This document shows, one piece after another, positions 44,169 through 52,299 of a DNA stretch of 64,000 bases. The stretch covers positions 186,001 through 250,000 of the forward strand of contig NZ_QEYD01000004.1 of the NCBI RefSeq assembly GCF_003122215.1, given 5' to 3'. The notes under the pieces are model-generated. The model ran no database searches. It had not been told where the DNA came from and saw nothing but the letters and a program-made list of their open reading frames with translations. This DNA is from Pararhodobacter marinus. Lineage in GTDB: Bacteria > Pseudomonadota > Alphaproteobacteria > Rhodobacterales > Rhodobacteraceae. A program made the translations under genes and the position numbers. Within the stretch, counting starts at the first letter, position 1. Every line of letters begins with the position of its first letter.

Positions 44169-45641
44169 TCACGGCCAGCGCGCCCACGGGTGCGGGCGGC
44201 CGGACATATCCTCGTAGATCGACTTCTGCGACTGGTAGGCGCGCAGCCCCGCGCGGCCCTTTTCGCGCCCGATGCCGCTGGCCCCGTCGCCGCCGAACGG
44301 CGTCGAGATCGAGAATTGCTTGTAGGTATTGATCCAGACCGTCCCCGCCTTGATCGCCCGCGCGATGCGCTGACATTTGACGTGGTCGCGGCTCCAGATC
44401 CCGCAGGCGAGGCCGTATTCGTTGTCGTTGCCCGTGGCGATCACGTCGGCCTCGTCGTCAAACGGCATCACCACCAGAACCGGGCCGAACACCTCTTCGC
44501 GGCAGATCCGGTCGGTATTGGCGACATCGGCGATGATCGTGGGTTCGTAGAAGGCACCCACGTCCAGCCCTTCGGGCCGTTTGCCGCCGCACAGGACCCG
44601 CCCGCCGTCTTCCAGCGCCATGGCGACATAGCCCTCGACCGAGGCGCGGTGATCGGCATGGACCAGCGACGAGACCTGCGTGTCCACGTCGAAGGGATGG
44701 CCGACCTTCAGCGCCTTGGTCGCGGTGACCAGACGGTCGACGAAACGGGCGTAAATCGAGCGCTGCACGAACAGGCGCGAGCCGGCGATGCAGCTTTGCC
44801 CGCTCGATGAGAAGATGCCGAACAGGATGCCGGCGATGGCCAGATCCTCGTCGCAATCCTCGAACACGATGGTGGGGGATTTCCCGCCCAGTTCCAGCGA
44901 AACGGGCATCAGCTTGTCGGCGGCGATGCGCGCCAGATGCTTGCCGGTCGAGGTGCCGCCGGTGAAGGACACCTTGGCGATGTCCGGATGCTCGACCAGC
45001 AGGTTGCCGACCTCGCGCCCGGATCCGGGCAGGACCGAGAACAGGCCCTTGGGCAGCCCCGCCTCGTCGATGATCCGCGCGAGTTCAAGGCAGACCAGCG
45101 GCGACCAGCTTGCGGGCTTCAGCAGCACCGCGTTCCCGGCGGCCAGGGCGGGCGCGACCTTTTGCGCGTCGGATGCGATGGGCGAATTCCACGGCGTGAT
45201 CGCGGCGACGACGCCCAGGGGTTCATGCACCGATAGCGTGGTGTAATCTCCGCGCGGCACGGTCAGCAGCTCGTCCGAGGTTTCCAGAACGGCGGCGAAA
45301 TAGCGGAAGGTCGCGGCAGCCGAGGCCGCCAGCGCGCGCGTCTCGGCCAGCGTTTTCGACGTGTCGCGGCTTTGCACCCAGGAAATGCGGTCGATATCGG
45401 CGCTGATCCCTTCCGAGATACGGTAGAGATAGCTTGCACGCTCATGCGGTTTCAGCGCGCCCCAGGCGGGTTGGGCGGCCTTTGCCGCGGCAATGGCCTC
45501 GTCGACATCCTCGCGCGAGGCGCCGTTGAAGGTCTGGTTCTCGGTTCCTTCGGCGGCGAAGATCGAGGTGATCGGCGCGCCTTTGCCCGCGCGCCACTGG
45601 CCGCCGATCAGCAGATGGCCGTTCGAGAAATCGTGACTCAT
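44169..45641 (-). CDS. NAD(P)-dependent aldehyde dehydrogenase
   Basis: 490 residues, normal for the family. Cofactor segment AITPWNSPIASDAQKVAPAL, FTGGTSTGKHLARIA, catalytic glutamate in LELGGKSPTIVF, catalytic cysteine in SSSGQSCIAGSRLF, and the EEVFGPVLVVMPFDDE motif. It oxidises an aldehyde to an acid. It is the last gene of the hydrolase-to-ALDH operon, 9 bp after the aspartate-dehydrogenase-like gene. The ThDP enzyme of the operon may make its aldehyde. Confidence 0.94.
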   Translation of the reverse strand: MSHDFSNGHLLIGGQWRAGKGAPITSIFAAEGTENQTFNGASREDVDEAIAAAKAAQPAWGALKPHERASYLYRISEGISADIDRISWVQSRDTSKTLAETRALAASAAATFRYFAAVLETSDELLTVPRGDYTTLSVHEPLGVVAAITPWNSPIASDAQKVAPALAAGNAVLLKPASWSPLVCLELARIIDEAGLPKGLFSVLPGSGREVGNLLVEHPDIAKVSFTGGTSTGKHLARIAADKLMPVSLELGGKSPTIVFEDCDEDLAIAGILFGIFSSSGQSCIAGSRLFVQRSIYARFVDRLVTATKALKVGHPFDVDTQVSSLVHADHRASVEGYVAMALEDGGRVLCGGKRPEGLDVGAFYEPTIIADVANTDRICREEVFGPVLVVMPFDDEADVIATGNDNEYGLACGIWSRDHVKCQRIARAIKAGTVWINTYKQFSISTPFGGDGASGIGREKGRAGLRAYQSQKSIYEDMSGRPHPWARWP

Positions 45642-45650
45642 GCTCTGTCC

Positions 45651-46472
45651 TCAGATGACGATGCCGGCCGAGCGGTTCAGCACCGCGCGCGCGACGCTGT
45701 AGGCGGTCGAGGCCGAGGTTTTCGGATTGCGCGGCGAAGCTTTGGCAGTCAGCGTGACCGCGAAATCCACCGCCTGCGACTGCACGCTGAATTCATGCGT
45801 GTTGGTATCGACGCCGGGATCGGCGACCAGCCGAACGCGGGTCTCGTCCATGCCCAGACCGGCGATTGCCAGCGTGGCGGCGACATTGGCGTTCTTGGGG
45901 TATTGCGTCGCCGCCTCGCGCGCCGAGCCTTCGAAGAACACCGTGGCTTCGGTCAGCGCGGGCAGATCGACGGCCTGTTCGGCGGGCGTGCCGCTCCAGG
46001 CGCGGGGCGGTTTGCGGCCAGTATACGTGACGCCGGTCAGGCCCGACAAGCGGGCGGCCGCCAGCATGTCGATGCCGCCGATGGCGCCCGCAGGCAGCAC
46101 GAGCTGGGCCGAGCCGCCCTCGGCGGCGGCTTTCAGCGCGGCCTCGGTCTGCGGGTCGGCCAGCGCGCCGATCGACGCGACAACAATGTCGATCTGCGCG
46201 CGCAGGATGGCGGGGCCGAACTGGGCCACGGCGGTATGGCTGGCGCATTCGGCGATCACGTCGGGCCGGGCAGCGAACAGGCCCGTCGTGTCGGACACGA
46301 CATGGACCGCGCAACGCCCGGCGACCTGCTCTTGCGCCGCAGCCAGCGTTTCGCCCGTCTTCTCGGGACGCACCATGATGACCAGTGCCTCGGGCGGCGG
46401 GTCCTGCGCGCAGAGGATGTCGATCAGGTCGCGCGCGATCGAGCCGAAGCCGATGATTCCGATCGTCGTCAC
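45651..46472 (-). CDS. L-aspartate dehydrogenase-like protein (DUF108 family)
   Basis: 273 residues. Rossmann start TIGIIGFGSIARDLIDIL, then VIAECASHTAVAQFGPAIL, a central LPAGAIGGIDMLAAARLSGL, and the family block PKNANVAATLAIAGLGMDET. Known members interconvert L-aspartate and oxaloacetate (via iminoaspartate) with NAD(P)+, but family members in catabolic clusters may act on other amino acids. The start is a GTG overlapping the ThDP gene stop (GTGA). Beside a 2-oxo-acid-decarboxylase-like enzyme and an aldehyde dehydrogenase, a deamination of an amino acid to a 2-oxo acid is a natural guess. Confidence 0.9.
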   Translation of the reverse strand: MTTIGIIGFGSIARDLIDILCAQDPPPEALVIMVRPEKTGETLAAAQEQVAGRCAVHVVSDTTGLFAARPDVIAECASHTAVAQFGPAILRAQIDIVVASIGALADPQTEAALKAAAEGGSAQLVLPAGAIGGIDMLAAARLSGLTGVTYTGRKPPRAWSGTPAEQAVDLPALTEATVFFEGSAREAATQYPKNANVAATLAIAGLGMDETRVRLVADPGVDTNTHEFSVQSQAVDFAVTLTAKASPRNPKTSASTAYSVARAVLNRSAGIVI

Positions 46473-48121
46473 GACTTGCCCCCGGCGGCCCCGGCGGGCG
46501 GGCCGGCAAAGGCCACCGCGTAAGGGCCGATGGCCGTCATGTCGACCTCGACCACATGCGGGCCCTTGCGCGTCATGCTCTCGTTGAAGACCGCCTCGAA
46601 CGCGGTGATGTCGTCAACCTTGGTATGGGGCAGGTCGATGGCATCGCACAGCTTGGCGAAATTCGGCGTCTTCAGTTTCGAGTAATGCCGCCGCCCGTCA
46701 TACTGGGCATCCTGGATGTTCTCGATCACGCCGTAAGCCTGATCGTTCATCAGCAGGAACGTCATGTCGAGATCTTCGTCCACCGCGGTGATCAGCTCGG
46801 CCAGGCCCAGCATCGTGCCCCCGTCGCCCAGAAGCGTGACGGTGCGCGCATCGGGCGAGGCGACGGCAGCGCCGATGCCCATCGCCACGCCCTGACCGAT
46901 GCCGCCCCCCAGCGCGTGCACGCCAAGATTGGGCGCACCGATCTGGACGTAACGGTTGCCGAAGGTCGAGTTCGAGATCGTCACGTCGCGCACCCAGGGA
47001 TGCTTGCCCGCCGGGATCACGCTCATCAGGTGATCGGCGATGACCTGATACGGTCCCAGCCGCTCGCGCAGGACGCCCTCGGCCTTGGCGCGGGCGACGG
47101 CGATGTCATAGGCCTGCTGCGGGTCCACATCCAGTTTCGCGGGCAGCCGGTCCAGAAGCCCGCGCAGGGTCTTGGCCGCATCGCCGCACAGGAACAGGTC
47201 GACCGGGTAGTTGCGGCCGTATTGCGTGGCGTCGGCGTCGATCTGAACCAGCGGACGGGGCAGCGCCATCTTGTTGTTGAGCGTCTCGTTCCCCCGCAGA
47301 CGCGAGCCCACGACGATCATCAGGTCGGATTGCGCGTAGATTGCCTGCGCCTCGGGCGTCATGTTGAACGCGCCCAACGTGGCGGGGTTCTCCTCGGGCA
47401 CCACGGCGCGGCCCTGGGTCGAGGTGACGGCGCCGAAACCGCGCGCGACCAGCTCGGTCGCTTCGGCCTGCGCGCCGCGCGCGCCGCCTCCCAGCCAGAT
47501 CATCGGGCGTTTGGCCTGTTTCACCATCTCGGCCAGCGCATCGAGGCGCGTCTCGTCATTGCCGGGAAGCGCGACGACGGGGGCCACCGCCGGGTGGCCG
47601 TCCATCGCGTCAAGCCGCTGCACATCGACCGGGATCTCAAGGCTGACGGGGCCGGTGGGGGGCGTCAGGGCCGCGCGCACGGCGGCTTCAAGCGTGCCGG
47701 TGGCGGATTTCTCGTCCCAGATGCGGAACACGGCCTTGGACACGCCGCGCAGCATTTCGGGCTGTTTGGGCACGTCGTGGATGGCGGCGCGGTCGCGATC
47801 CATGAATTCGCGGTCGATCTGGGTGGTGATGTGCAGCACACGGCTGCCGGCGGTCAGGGCCTCGGCCTGCGCGCCGGCGGCGTTGCCCGCTGCAGTCCCG
47901 GTCGAGGTGATGACCACGCCCAGCTCGCCCGTGACGCGCGAATAGGCGTCGGCCATGCCCATCGCCCCGGCCTCGCCCCGCGCAGGGACGAATCGGATGC
48001 GGTCCTGCGTGGCGATGCCGTCGAGGATCGGCATGTTGTGGATCGAGATCACCCCGAACACCGTTTTCACCCCGATATCGGCAAGCGCGCGGGCGATCTG
48101 ATAACCGACTGTTTCCGTCAT
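46469..48121 (-). CDS. thiamine-diphosphate-dependent enzyme (2-oxo acid decarboxylase/ALS-like)
   Basis: 550 residues. PYR domain start TVGYQIARALADIGVKTVFG with the catalytic glutamate in PARGEAGAMGMADAYSR; middle domain KRPMIWLGGGARG; PP domain with LLGDGGTMLGLAELITAVDE and LLMNDQAYGVIE, the ThDP-Mg motif. It is not closely similar to the one at 16360. It could decarboxylate an aryl or other 2-oxo acid to an aldehyde. AAGGAAG Shine-Dalgarno; 21 bp after the SDR gene. Confidence 0.9.
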   Translation of the reverse strand: MTETVGYQIARALADIGVKTVFGVISIHNMPILDGIATQDRIRFVPARGEAGAMGMADAYSRVTGELGVVITSTGTAAGNAAGAQAEALTAGSRVLHITTQIDREFMDRDRAAIHDVPKQPEMLRGVSKAVFRIWDEKSATGTLEAAVRAALTPPTGPVSLEIPVDVQRLDAMDGHPAVAPVVALPGNDETRLDALAEMVKQAKRPMIWLGGGARGAQAEATELVARGFGAVTSTQGRAVVPEENPATLGAFNMTPEAQAIYAQSDLMIVVGSRLRGNETLNNKMALPRPLVQIDADATQYGRNYPVDLFLCGDAAKTLRGLLDRLPAKLDVDPQQAYDIAVARAKAEGVLRERLGPYQVIADHLMSVIPAGKHPWVRDVTISNSTFGNRYVQIGAPNLGVHALGGGIGQGVAMGIGAAVASPDARTVTLLGDGGTMLGLAELITAVDEDLDMTFLLMNDQAYGVIENIQDAQYDGRRHYSKLKTPNFAKLCDAIDLPHTKVDDITAFEAVFNESMTRKGPHVVEVDMTAIGPYAVAFAGPPAGAAGGKS

Positions 48122-48142
48122 GAGCGGATCTTCCTTGAGAGG

Positions 48143-48934
48143 TCAGGCGAAGCGCGAAACGCCGCCCGAGATTTCCAGCTGTGCCCCGGTGATGTAACTG
48201 GCGGCAGGAGAGGCGAGGAAAGTCAGCGCGCGGGCCGCTTCCTGCGGGTCGCCCAGACGTCCGAGGGGGATCTTCTTCTTGGCGGCGAGCTGCCCGTACC
48301 ACTCGGCGCGCGACTGGCTCTGATCCTCGCGCGCGTCGAAGCGGCGCTGCCATTGCTGGCTGTCGACCAGACCCAGCAGGATCGAGTTGACGCGCACCTT
48401 GGGGGCCAGCTCGACCGACAGGGATTTCAGCAGGTTCTGCACGCCGCTGCGCGCAGCCGAGGTGCAGACCATATGCGGCTCGGGCTGATAGGCCAGCAGC
48501 GAATTGACCGCCACGATGGCGCCCGCGTCCGAGGCTTTGAGCATCGGCAGGCAGGCATGGATCGGGTTGAGCTGGCTGAAGAATTTCAGCTCAAGCTCGT
48601 CGCGCCAATCCTGCTCGGACGTGTCGGCGAAGGTCGACACCCGGCCCTGACCGGCATTGGTGATGAGCACGTCGCAGCCGCCGAAACGGTCGTTCACCTC
48701 GGCGGCGAAGGCCTCGACCTCGGCCCGGTCGAGCACCGAGAACGCCTTGGCAAGGACCCGGTCTTCCCCGAACTCGCCAGCGAAATCTGCGCGGACCTTT
48801 TCCAGCCGCTCGGCGCCCCGGGCGCAGATGGCGACGTTTGCGCCTTCTTCCAGCAGGCAGCGCGCGGTAGCCAGACCGATGCCCGACGACCCGCCGGTGA
48901 CGATGGCCGTCTTGTAGTTCAGTTGCAGATCCAT
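48143..48934 (-). CDS. SDR-fold protein with degenerate catalytic motif
   Basis: 263 residues. Cofactor loop TGGSSGIGLATARCL, NAGQG and a serine at about 145 (VNSLLAY) are normal. At the place of YxxxK the protein reads CTSAARSG: Tyr is replaced by Cys157 and Lys by Ala161. C-terminal LEISGGVSRFA is family-like. It may be a non-classical reductase, a lyase-like or a binding protein. Related SDRs with TSAARAG in this place exist to my memory, so it may be a subfamily. Start at 48934 follows GGAG. Confidence 0.85.
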   Translation of the reverse strand: MDLQLNYKTAIVTGGSSGIGLATARCLLEEGANVAICARGAERLEKVRADFAGEFGEDRVLAKAFSVLDRAEVEAFAAEVNDRFGGCDVLITNAGQGRVSTFADTSEQDWRDELELKFFSQLNPIHACLPMLKASDAGAIVAVNSLLAYQPEPHMVCTSAARSGVQNLLKSLSVELAPKVRVNSILLGLVDSQQWQRRFDAREDQSQSRAEWYGQLAAKKKIPLGRLGDPQEAARALTFLASPAASYITGAQLEISGGVSRFA

Positions 48935-48938
48935 GCCG

Positions 48939-49847
48939 TCACTCCGGTTTGGGGAAGCCAAAATCCGGCCGTCCGGCCATCACGGTGCGTTGCGCGGGCG
49001 TGGGCGGGCCGGCGGTCATCCACTGGTCCATCGCCTCGGGGTCCGAGCGCGACCAGACGCGCGCCTCGTGCGTGTCCTCGTCGATCAGCTCGACATCGGC
49101 GGTGAACTCGATGACGAAGCCCGAGGGCGAGACGAAATAGGCGAACGGGTTGTCGCCCGGCCCGTGACGGCCCGGCCCCCAGCTGGGAACCTGTCCGTTC
49201 TGCTTCATCCGGCCGATCGCGCGCATGAAGCTGTTGATGCCGGGCACTTCGAAGGCAACGTGGTTGATCGACGGATACTGCGCCCGCACCAGCGCCACGG
49301 CGTGATGGGTTTCGTTGCAGCGCATGAAGGTCATCTGATCGGCGGAATAGTCGCTGGTGCGGAAGCCCAGCACGCGCGCATACCACGCCTCGGAGCCTTC
49401 GAGATCGGGCGTGTTGAACACCAGATGCGAGATCTTGTGCGGATAGGCGTGTTTCTGGGACGCCTCGCGCATCTGCAGATCGGTGGTGAAGCGCAGGCGG
49501 CGGTTGTCGGGGTCCAGCATTTCGAACCCGTAGCCGCCGATCTTGTCGTTGAAGAGCGCGGGCGCGCCCAGCACGGTCCCGCCCTCGGCCACGACCTGCG
49601 CATAGAGCGCGATCATATCGTCGCGGTTTTCCATGCCGAAATGGGCGTATTCGATGCCATAGGTGTCGCCGTCCTTCAGCCCGTAGAGAAAGGGCTCGGC
49701 GCTGGTGCCGTGCAGATAGACGATGCCCTCGTCGCTGGCGGCTTCGTGCAGGCCCCATTGCTCGGTATAGAAGGCCTTGGTCGCGGTCATGCCGGGCGCG
49801 CGCATGACGATACCGCGCAGATGTCCGACGCTGATCTTGTCAGCCAT
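48939..49847 (-). CDS. extradiol-type ring-cleavage dioxygenase (VOC family, type I)
   Basis: 302 residues with two VOC modules. The C-terminal module holds the probable iron ligands: a histidine in KISHLVFNTPDL, one in SINHVAFEVPG and a glutamate in GFVIEFTADVE (2-His-1-Glu). It resembles catechol 2,3-dioxygenases, which open a catechol next to the diol. WGPGRHGPGDNPFAYFVSPS is a known extradiol loop. GGAGGA Shine-Dalgarno. It overlaps the hydrolase gene by 8 bp, the usual dioxygenase-hydrolase partnership of meta-cleavage pathways. Confidence 0.88.
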   Translation of the reverse strand: MADKISVGHLRGIVMRAPGMTATKAFYTEQWGLHEAASDEGIVYLHGTSAEPFLYGLKDGDTYGIEYAHFGMENRDDMIALYAQVVAEGGTVLGAPALFNDKIGGYGFEMLDPDNRRLRFTTDLQMREASQKHAYPHKISHLVFNTPDLEGSEAWYARVLGFRTSDYSADQMTFMRCNETHHAVALVRAQYPSINHVAFEVPGINSFMRAIGRMKQNGQVPSWGPGRHGPGDNPFAYFVSPSGFVIEFTADVELIDEDTHEARVWSRSDPEAMDQWMTAGPPTPAQRTVMAGRPDFGFPKPE

Positions 49848-50688
49848 GATGTCCTCCGGTCGGGCTGGGCATGCGCGCATCCGCATGCGGGGGGATGAGC
49901 TGCAAAAGCGCCTGAACGAAGTCCTGCGGCTTTTGCAGATAGACGGCGTGGCCGGCCCCGGCGATGTCGATGCGGCGCGGGGTCTGGCCGGTCGTGGCAA
50001 GCGCGCGCATCGCGCGCTCGGTCTGGTCGGGGGGCGTGACGATGTCCCCGGCCCCCAGAATGAAATCGCAAGGTACCGTCACGCCGCGCAGATTGGCCTC
50101 CAGATCGCCACCCGCCAGCATCCGCACCGCCTGCGCGTAGCCTTCGGGATCGACCTGCGCCATGCCCGCCTCGACGCGGGCGACAAGCGCGGGATTGGCC
50201 TCGGGATCGAAGATGAGGCGCGGCGCGCGGGTGCGGGCGAATTCTGCCGGTCCCAGCGCGCGCAGGTCGGTGATCCGCGCGGCCACCTTGGGCGGCAGGT
50301 CGTCGCCGGGCGCGACGGCATAGCCACAGGCACTGGCGGCAAGGATCAGCTGCCCGACCCGGTCGGGATAGGCGCGGGCAAAGGCACTGCCCATCAGCGT
50401 GCCCAGCGAATGGCCGACGATGATCACCCGGTCACAATCCAGCGCATCGAGAAACCGCGCCAAGGCATCGGCATAATCGCGGTCGGTCGGCCAGTCGACG
50501 GCCAGCCGCTCAGAGCCGCCATAACCGGGCGCATTCCACGCGATCAGGCGGGGGCCTTCGGGAATGAGCGGCATGAGGTCGCCAAAGGAGGCGGCGTTCG
50601 AACCGATGCCATGCAGGAACACGATGGCAGGATCGCGGCCATCGCGGCCGATCCACTCGATCCCTGCCTTGCGTCCCTGCCGTTCCAT
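49840..50688 (-). CDS. alpha/beta hydrolase (possible meta-cleavage product hydrolase)
   Basis: 282 residues, alpha/beta-hydrolase fold. VFLHGIGSNAASFGDLMPLI (oxyanion HG), nucleophile serine in VIIVGHSLGTLMGSAFA, acid in LGAGDIVTPPDQ and catalytic histidine in GAGHAVYLQKPQDF. It would hydrolyse the C-C bond of a ring-fission product or an ester. The ATG at 50688 is preferred; a TTG at 50718 lies within the operator. It heads the six-gene minus-strand operon. Confidence 0.9.
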   Translation of the reverse strand: MERQGRKAGIEWIGRDGRDPAIVFLHGIGSNAASFGDLMPLIPEGPRLIAWNAPGYGGSERLAVDWPTDRDYADALARFLDALDCDRVIIVGHSLGTLMGSAFARAYPDRVGQLILAASACGYAVAPGDDLPPKVAARITDLRALGPAEFARTRAPRLIFDPEANPALVARVEAGMAQVDPEGYAQAVRMLAGGDLEANLRGVTVPCDFILGAGDIVTPPDQTERAMRALATTGQTPRRIDIAGAGHAVYLQKPQDFVQALLQLIPPHADARMPSPTGGHHG

Positions 50689-50712
50689 CGCGCTACCCGT
50701 TCGCTCCGTCGC

Positions 50713-50736
50713 GTTCAAATATGAACAACTCGTTCA
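50713..50736 (-). promoter_or_regulatory. IclR-type operator of the hydrolase-to-aldehyde dehydrogenase operon
   Basis: On the plus strand GTTCA-N4-TGAAC-N5-GTTCA: a perfect palindrome GTTCA-AATA-TGAAC and a third half-site as direct repeat. On the minus strand it overlaps a plausible -10 (CATATT) with TTAGCA 17 bp upstream. Best copy of the shared motif. Confidence 0.75.
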
Positions 50737-50815
50737 AAAATGCTAAAGCGAGATCGGGATTGTGTCAACGACAGATTGCAGCCGGCTTCCCGTGGCGCAG
50801 AAGCGGGCACGACGG

Positions 50816-50848
50816 AAAAGGCCACGCGCGCGGATGCGGCGTGGCCTT
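50816..50848 (-). terminator. intrinsic terminator
   Basis: AAGGCCACGC / GCGTGGCCTT stem with an 11-nt loop, followed on the minus strand by TTTT. It ends the transcript of the unknown gene that stops at 50881. Confidence 0.8.
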
Positions 50849-50880
50849 GAGGCGGTGCGCGATGGTCGGGCGACGGCCCG

Positions 50881-51501
50881 TCAGCTTGCGGCGGCGAGAG
50901 CCTTCGCGCCGTCCGGATCGGTGACGAACAGCGTCATGTTGCGCAATTCCATCGAGAAATTCGTGCGCGGCAACTGGATCACCAGCGTCAGGTAATCCGA
51001 GGGCTGGGCCAGCGGCTGCCCCTCGGCGACCGGGTGAATCAGGGTCCTCTGTACGGGTTCGCCCGAGCCCCGCAGCGGCATGGCGATCGGCGTATCCGCC
51101 AGCTCGCCACCCTTGAGGGCGCGGATGAACACCGGAAGGCTTTCGCCCTCGCAGCCCTCGATCTCGAAGACGAGGCCCAGTGCCGACCCGGCGGGCACAT
51201 GCCCCGGCCCGAGCGACAGGTTGAAGTTCAGCCAGCGCGGCTTGCGCGCGATCTCGGCGTCAAGCCGGAACAGGCTGCCCAGCTTGGGGCGCACGCGCAG
51301 GGTGGCGTCGCCCTGATCGGCGTCCCAGCTGAAATAGGCCCCGTCGCGAAGGGTCAGTTTGTCACGGTCATGGGCGGGAAGATGTTCGAAACGAAGGGAA
51401 TGAATAAGCGAAGAGGCGGTCAGTTCAATCGGATTGGTCACGCGATGCCTGCTATGGGTGGCGGGCCGGAACACATGGCCCTTAGAACGGAACTGGGTCA
51501 T
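50881..51501 (-). CDS. uncharacterised protein, probable beta-sandwich
   Basis: Not recognised. About 206 residues if the ATG at 51501 is used; a GTG at 51438 would give 185 and removes a basic leader (FRSKGHVFRPATHSRHR). The body is rich in beta-strand patterns: LRVRPKLGSLFRLDAEI, LNFNLSLGPGHVPAGSALGL and YLTLVIQLPRTNFSMELRN. No signal peptide or membrane helix. The last stretch resembles a segment of the large polysaccharide-region protein at 60583 (YQAVQLRIPASNGARILSLT). It has its own terminator and lies beside the surface-sugar and tail-fibre genes. Confidence 0.65.
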   Translation of the reverse strand: MTQFRSKGHVFRPATHSRHRVTNPIELTASSLIHSLRFEHLPAHDRDKLTLRDGAYFSWDADQGDATLRVRPKLGSLFRLDAEIARKPRWLNFNLSLGPGHVPAGSALGLVFEIEGCEGESLPVFIRALKGGELADTPIAMPLRGSGEPVQRTLIHPVAEGQPLAQPSDYLTLVIQLPRTNFSMELRNMTLFVTDPDGAKALAAAS

Positions 51502-51613
51502 GTTATGATGCGGTTTGCGGCTTTGTCGAGGGCGGGGATACCCCCGCACGGCAAAGCGCCGCATCTGTTGCGCTCATGCGATACGCATCCGCCCGGGCCG
51601 CGAGACGCGCGCA

Positions 51614-51633
51614 GGCCGGGCCAGAGCCCGGCC
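51614..51633 (-). terminator. GC hairpin after the tail-fibre cassette
   Basis: GGCCGGGC / GCCCGGCC with a CAGA loop, about 15 bp after the last gene of the cassette. There is no T-run, so termination is uncertain. Confidence 0.35.
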
Positions 51634-51647
51634 CGGGCGGGGGCGCA

Positions 51648-51968
51648 TCAGCCCGGCCAGACGGGCAGGGCCGCGATCACCGATTCGGCATCGGGCAGCG
51701 GCGCCTCGCCGTCACCCGGTTCCGCGCACAGGGCGATCAGCGCCTCCCAGACAGAATCGCGCCAGGCGCTGAAGGTCTCGGCCTCGTCGACCCAGCTTTG
51801 CACCTTCGAGGCGCGGTAACTCACGCAGCTGACCGCGCTGTTGTAGCCCAGCATCCGGGCGCGGGCCTCGATATGGGTGTCGACGGCGGCGACGATCTGC
51901 GCGCGCTGCTCGGCGCGGGCCGCCTGGGCGATGTCTTTCGGGGTCCGGATATGAAGCTGGAAGGTCAT
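51648..51968 (-). CDS. phage-tail-associated small protein
   Basis: 106 residues. After MTFQLHIRTPKDIAQAARAE it has AAVDTHIEARARMLGYNSAV, then YRASKVQSWVDEAETFSAWR and DSVWEALIALC. This pattern (VDxHI...A...GY...A..Y..S....W..E...F..WRD.VW) occurs in small phage proteins encoded beside tail fibres, often tail-fibre assembly proteins or chaperones. The ATG overlaps the stop of the previous gene (ATGA). Assignment is by pattern memory. Confidence 0.65.
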   Translation of the reverse strand: MTFQLHIRTPKDIAQAARAEQRAQIVAAVDTHIEARARMLGYNSAVSCVSYRASKVQSWVDEAETFSAWRDSVWEALIALCAEPGDGEAPLPDAESVIAALPVWPG

Positions 51969-52288
51969 TGTGCGACCTCGCTGCTGTGGCGGGTGGCGGG
52001 AATCGTGACCGCGCCGTCGGTGGCGTTGACATGCCACGCCGTGCCGGGTTGCTCCGGCGCGGCATCGTCGCCCAGCGTCACGCGAAGGGTGGCATGAATC
52101 TCCCCGTCGCGCCGGGTGATCGGCGCGATGAAGGGATGTCCGTCACCGTCCGCGATGGCCTCGCCGCCCTCGGGGACGGGCGACAGGTCATAGCTCTGGC
52201 CGTCGACGATCAGGCGCTCGCGCTCGACCGCGATGGTGGTGGTGGCGCTGCCGGGCAGGCCGCGGATGGGGGAAAGTGTCAACTGCAT
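51965..52288 (-). CDS. uncharacterised small protein of the tail-fibre cassette
   Basis: 107 residues, mostly beta: LTLSPIRGLPGSATTTIAVE, RERLIVDGQSYDLSPVPEGG, FIAPITRRDGEIHATLRVTL. No known motif. It lies 11 bp after the tail-fibre gene with a GAGG Shine-Dalgarno and overlaps the next gene. A structural or assembly protein for the fibre is the likely role, by context only. Confidence 0.65.
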   Translation of the reverse strand: MQLTLSPIRGLPGSATTTIAVERERLIVDGQSYDLSPVPEGGEAIADGDGHPFIAPITRRDGEIHATLRVTLGDDAAPEQPGTAWHVNATDGAVTIPATRHSSEVAQ

Positions 52289-52299
52289 GGGGAACCTCG

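Noticed and set aside
46469-48121. Sulfopyruvate decarboxylase in a cysteate/sulfoacetate route
   Set aside because: Sulfopyruvate decarboxylase is usually a shorter two-subunit enzyme; this is a full-length single chain, and no sulfonate-specific gene is nearby.
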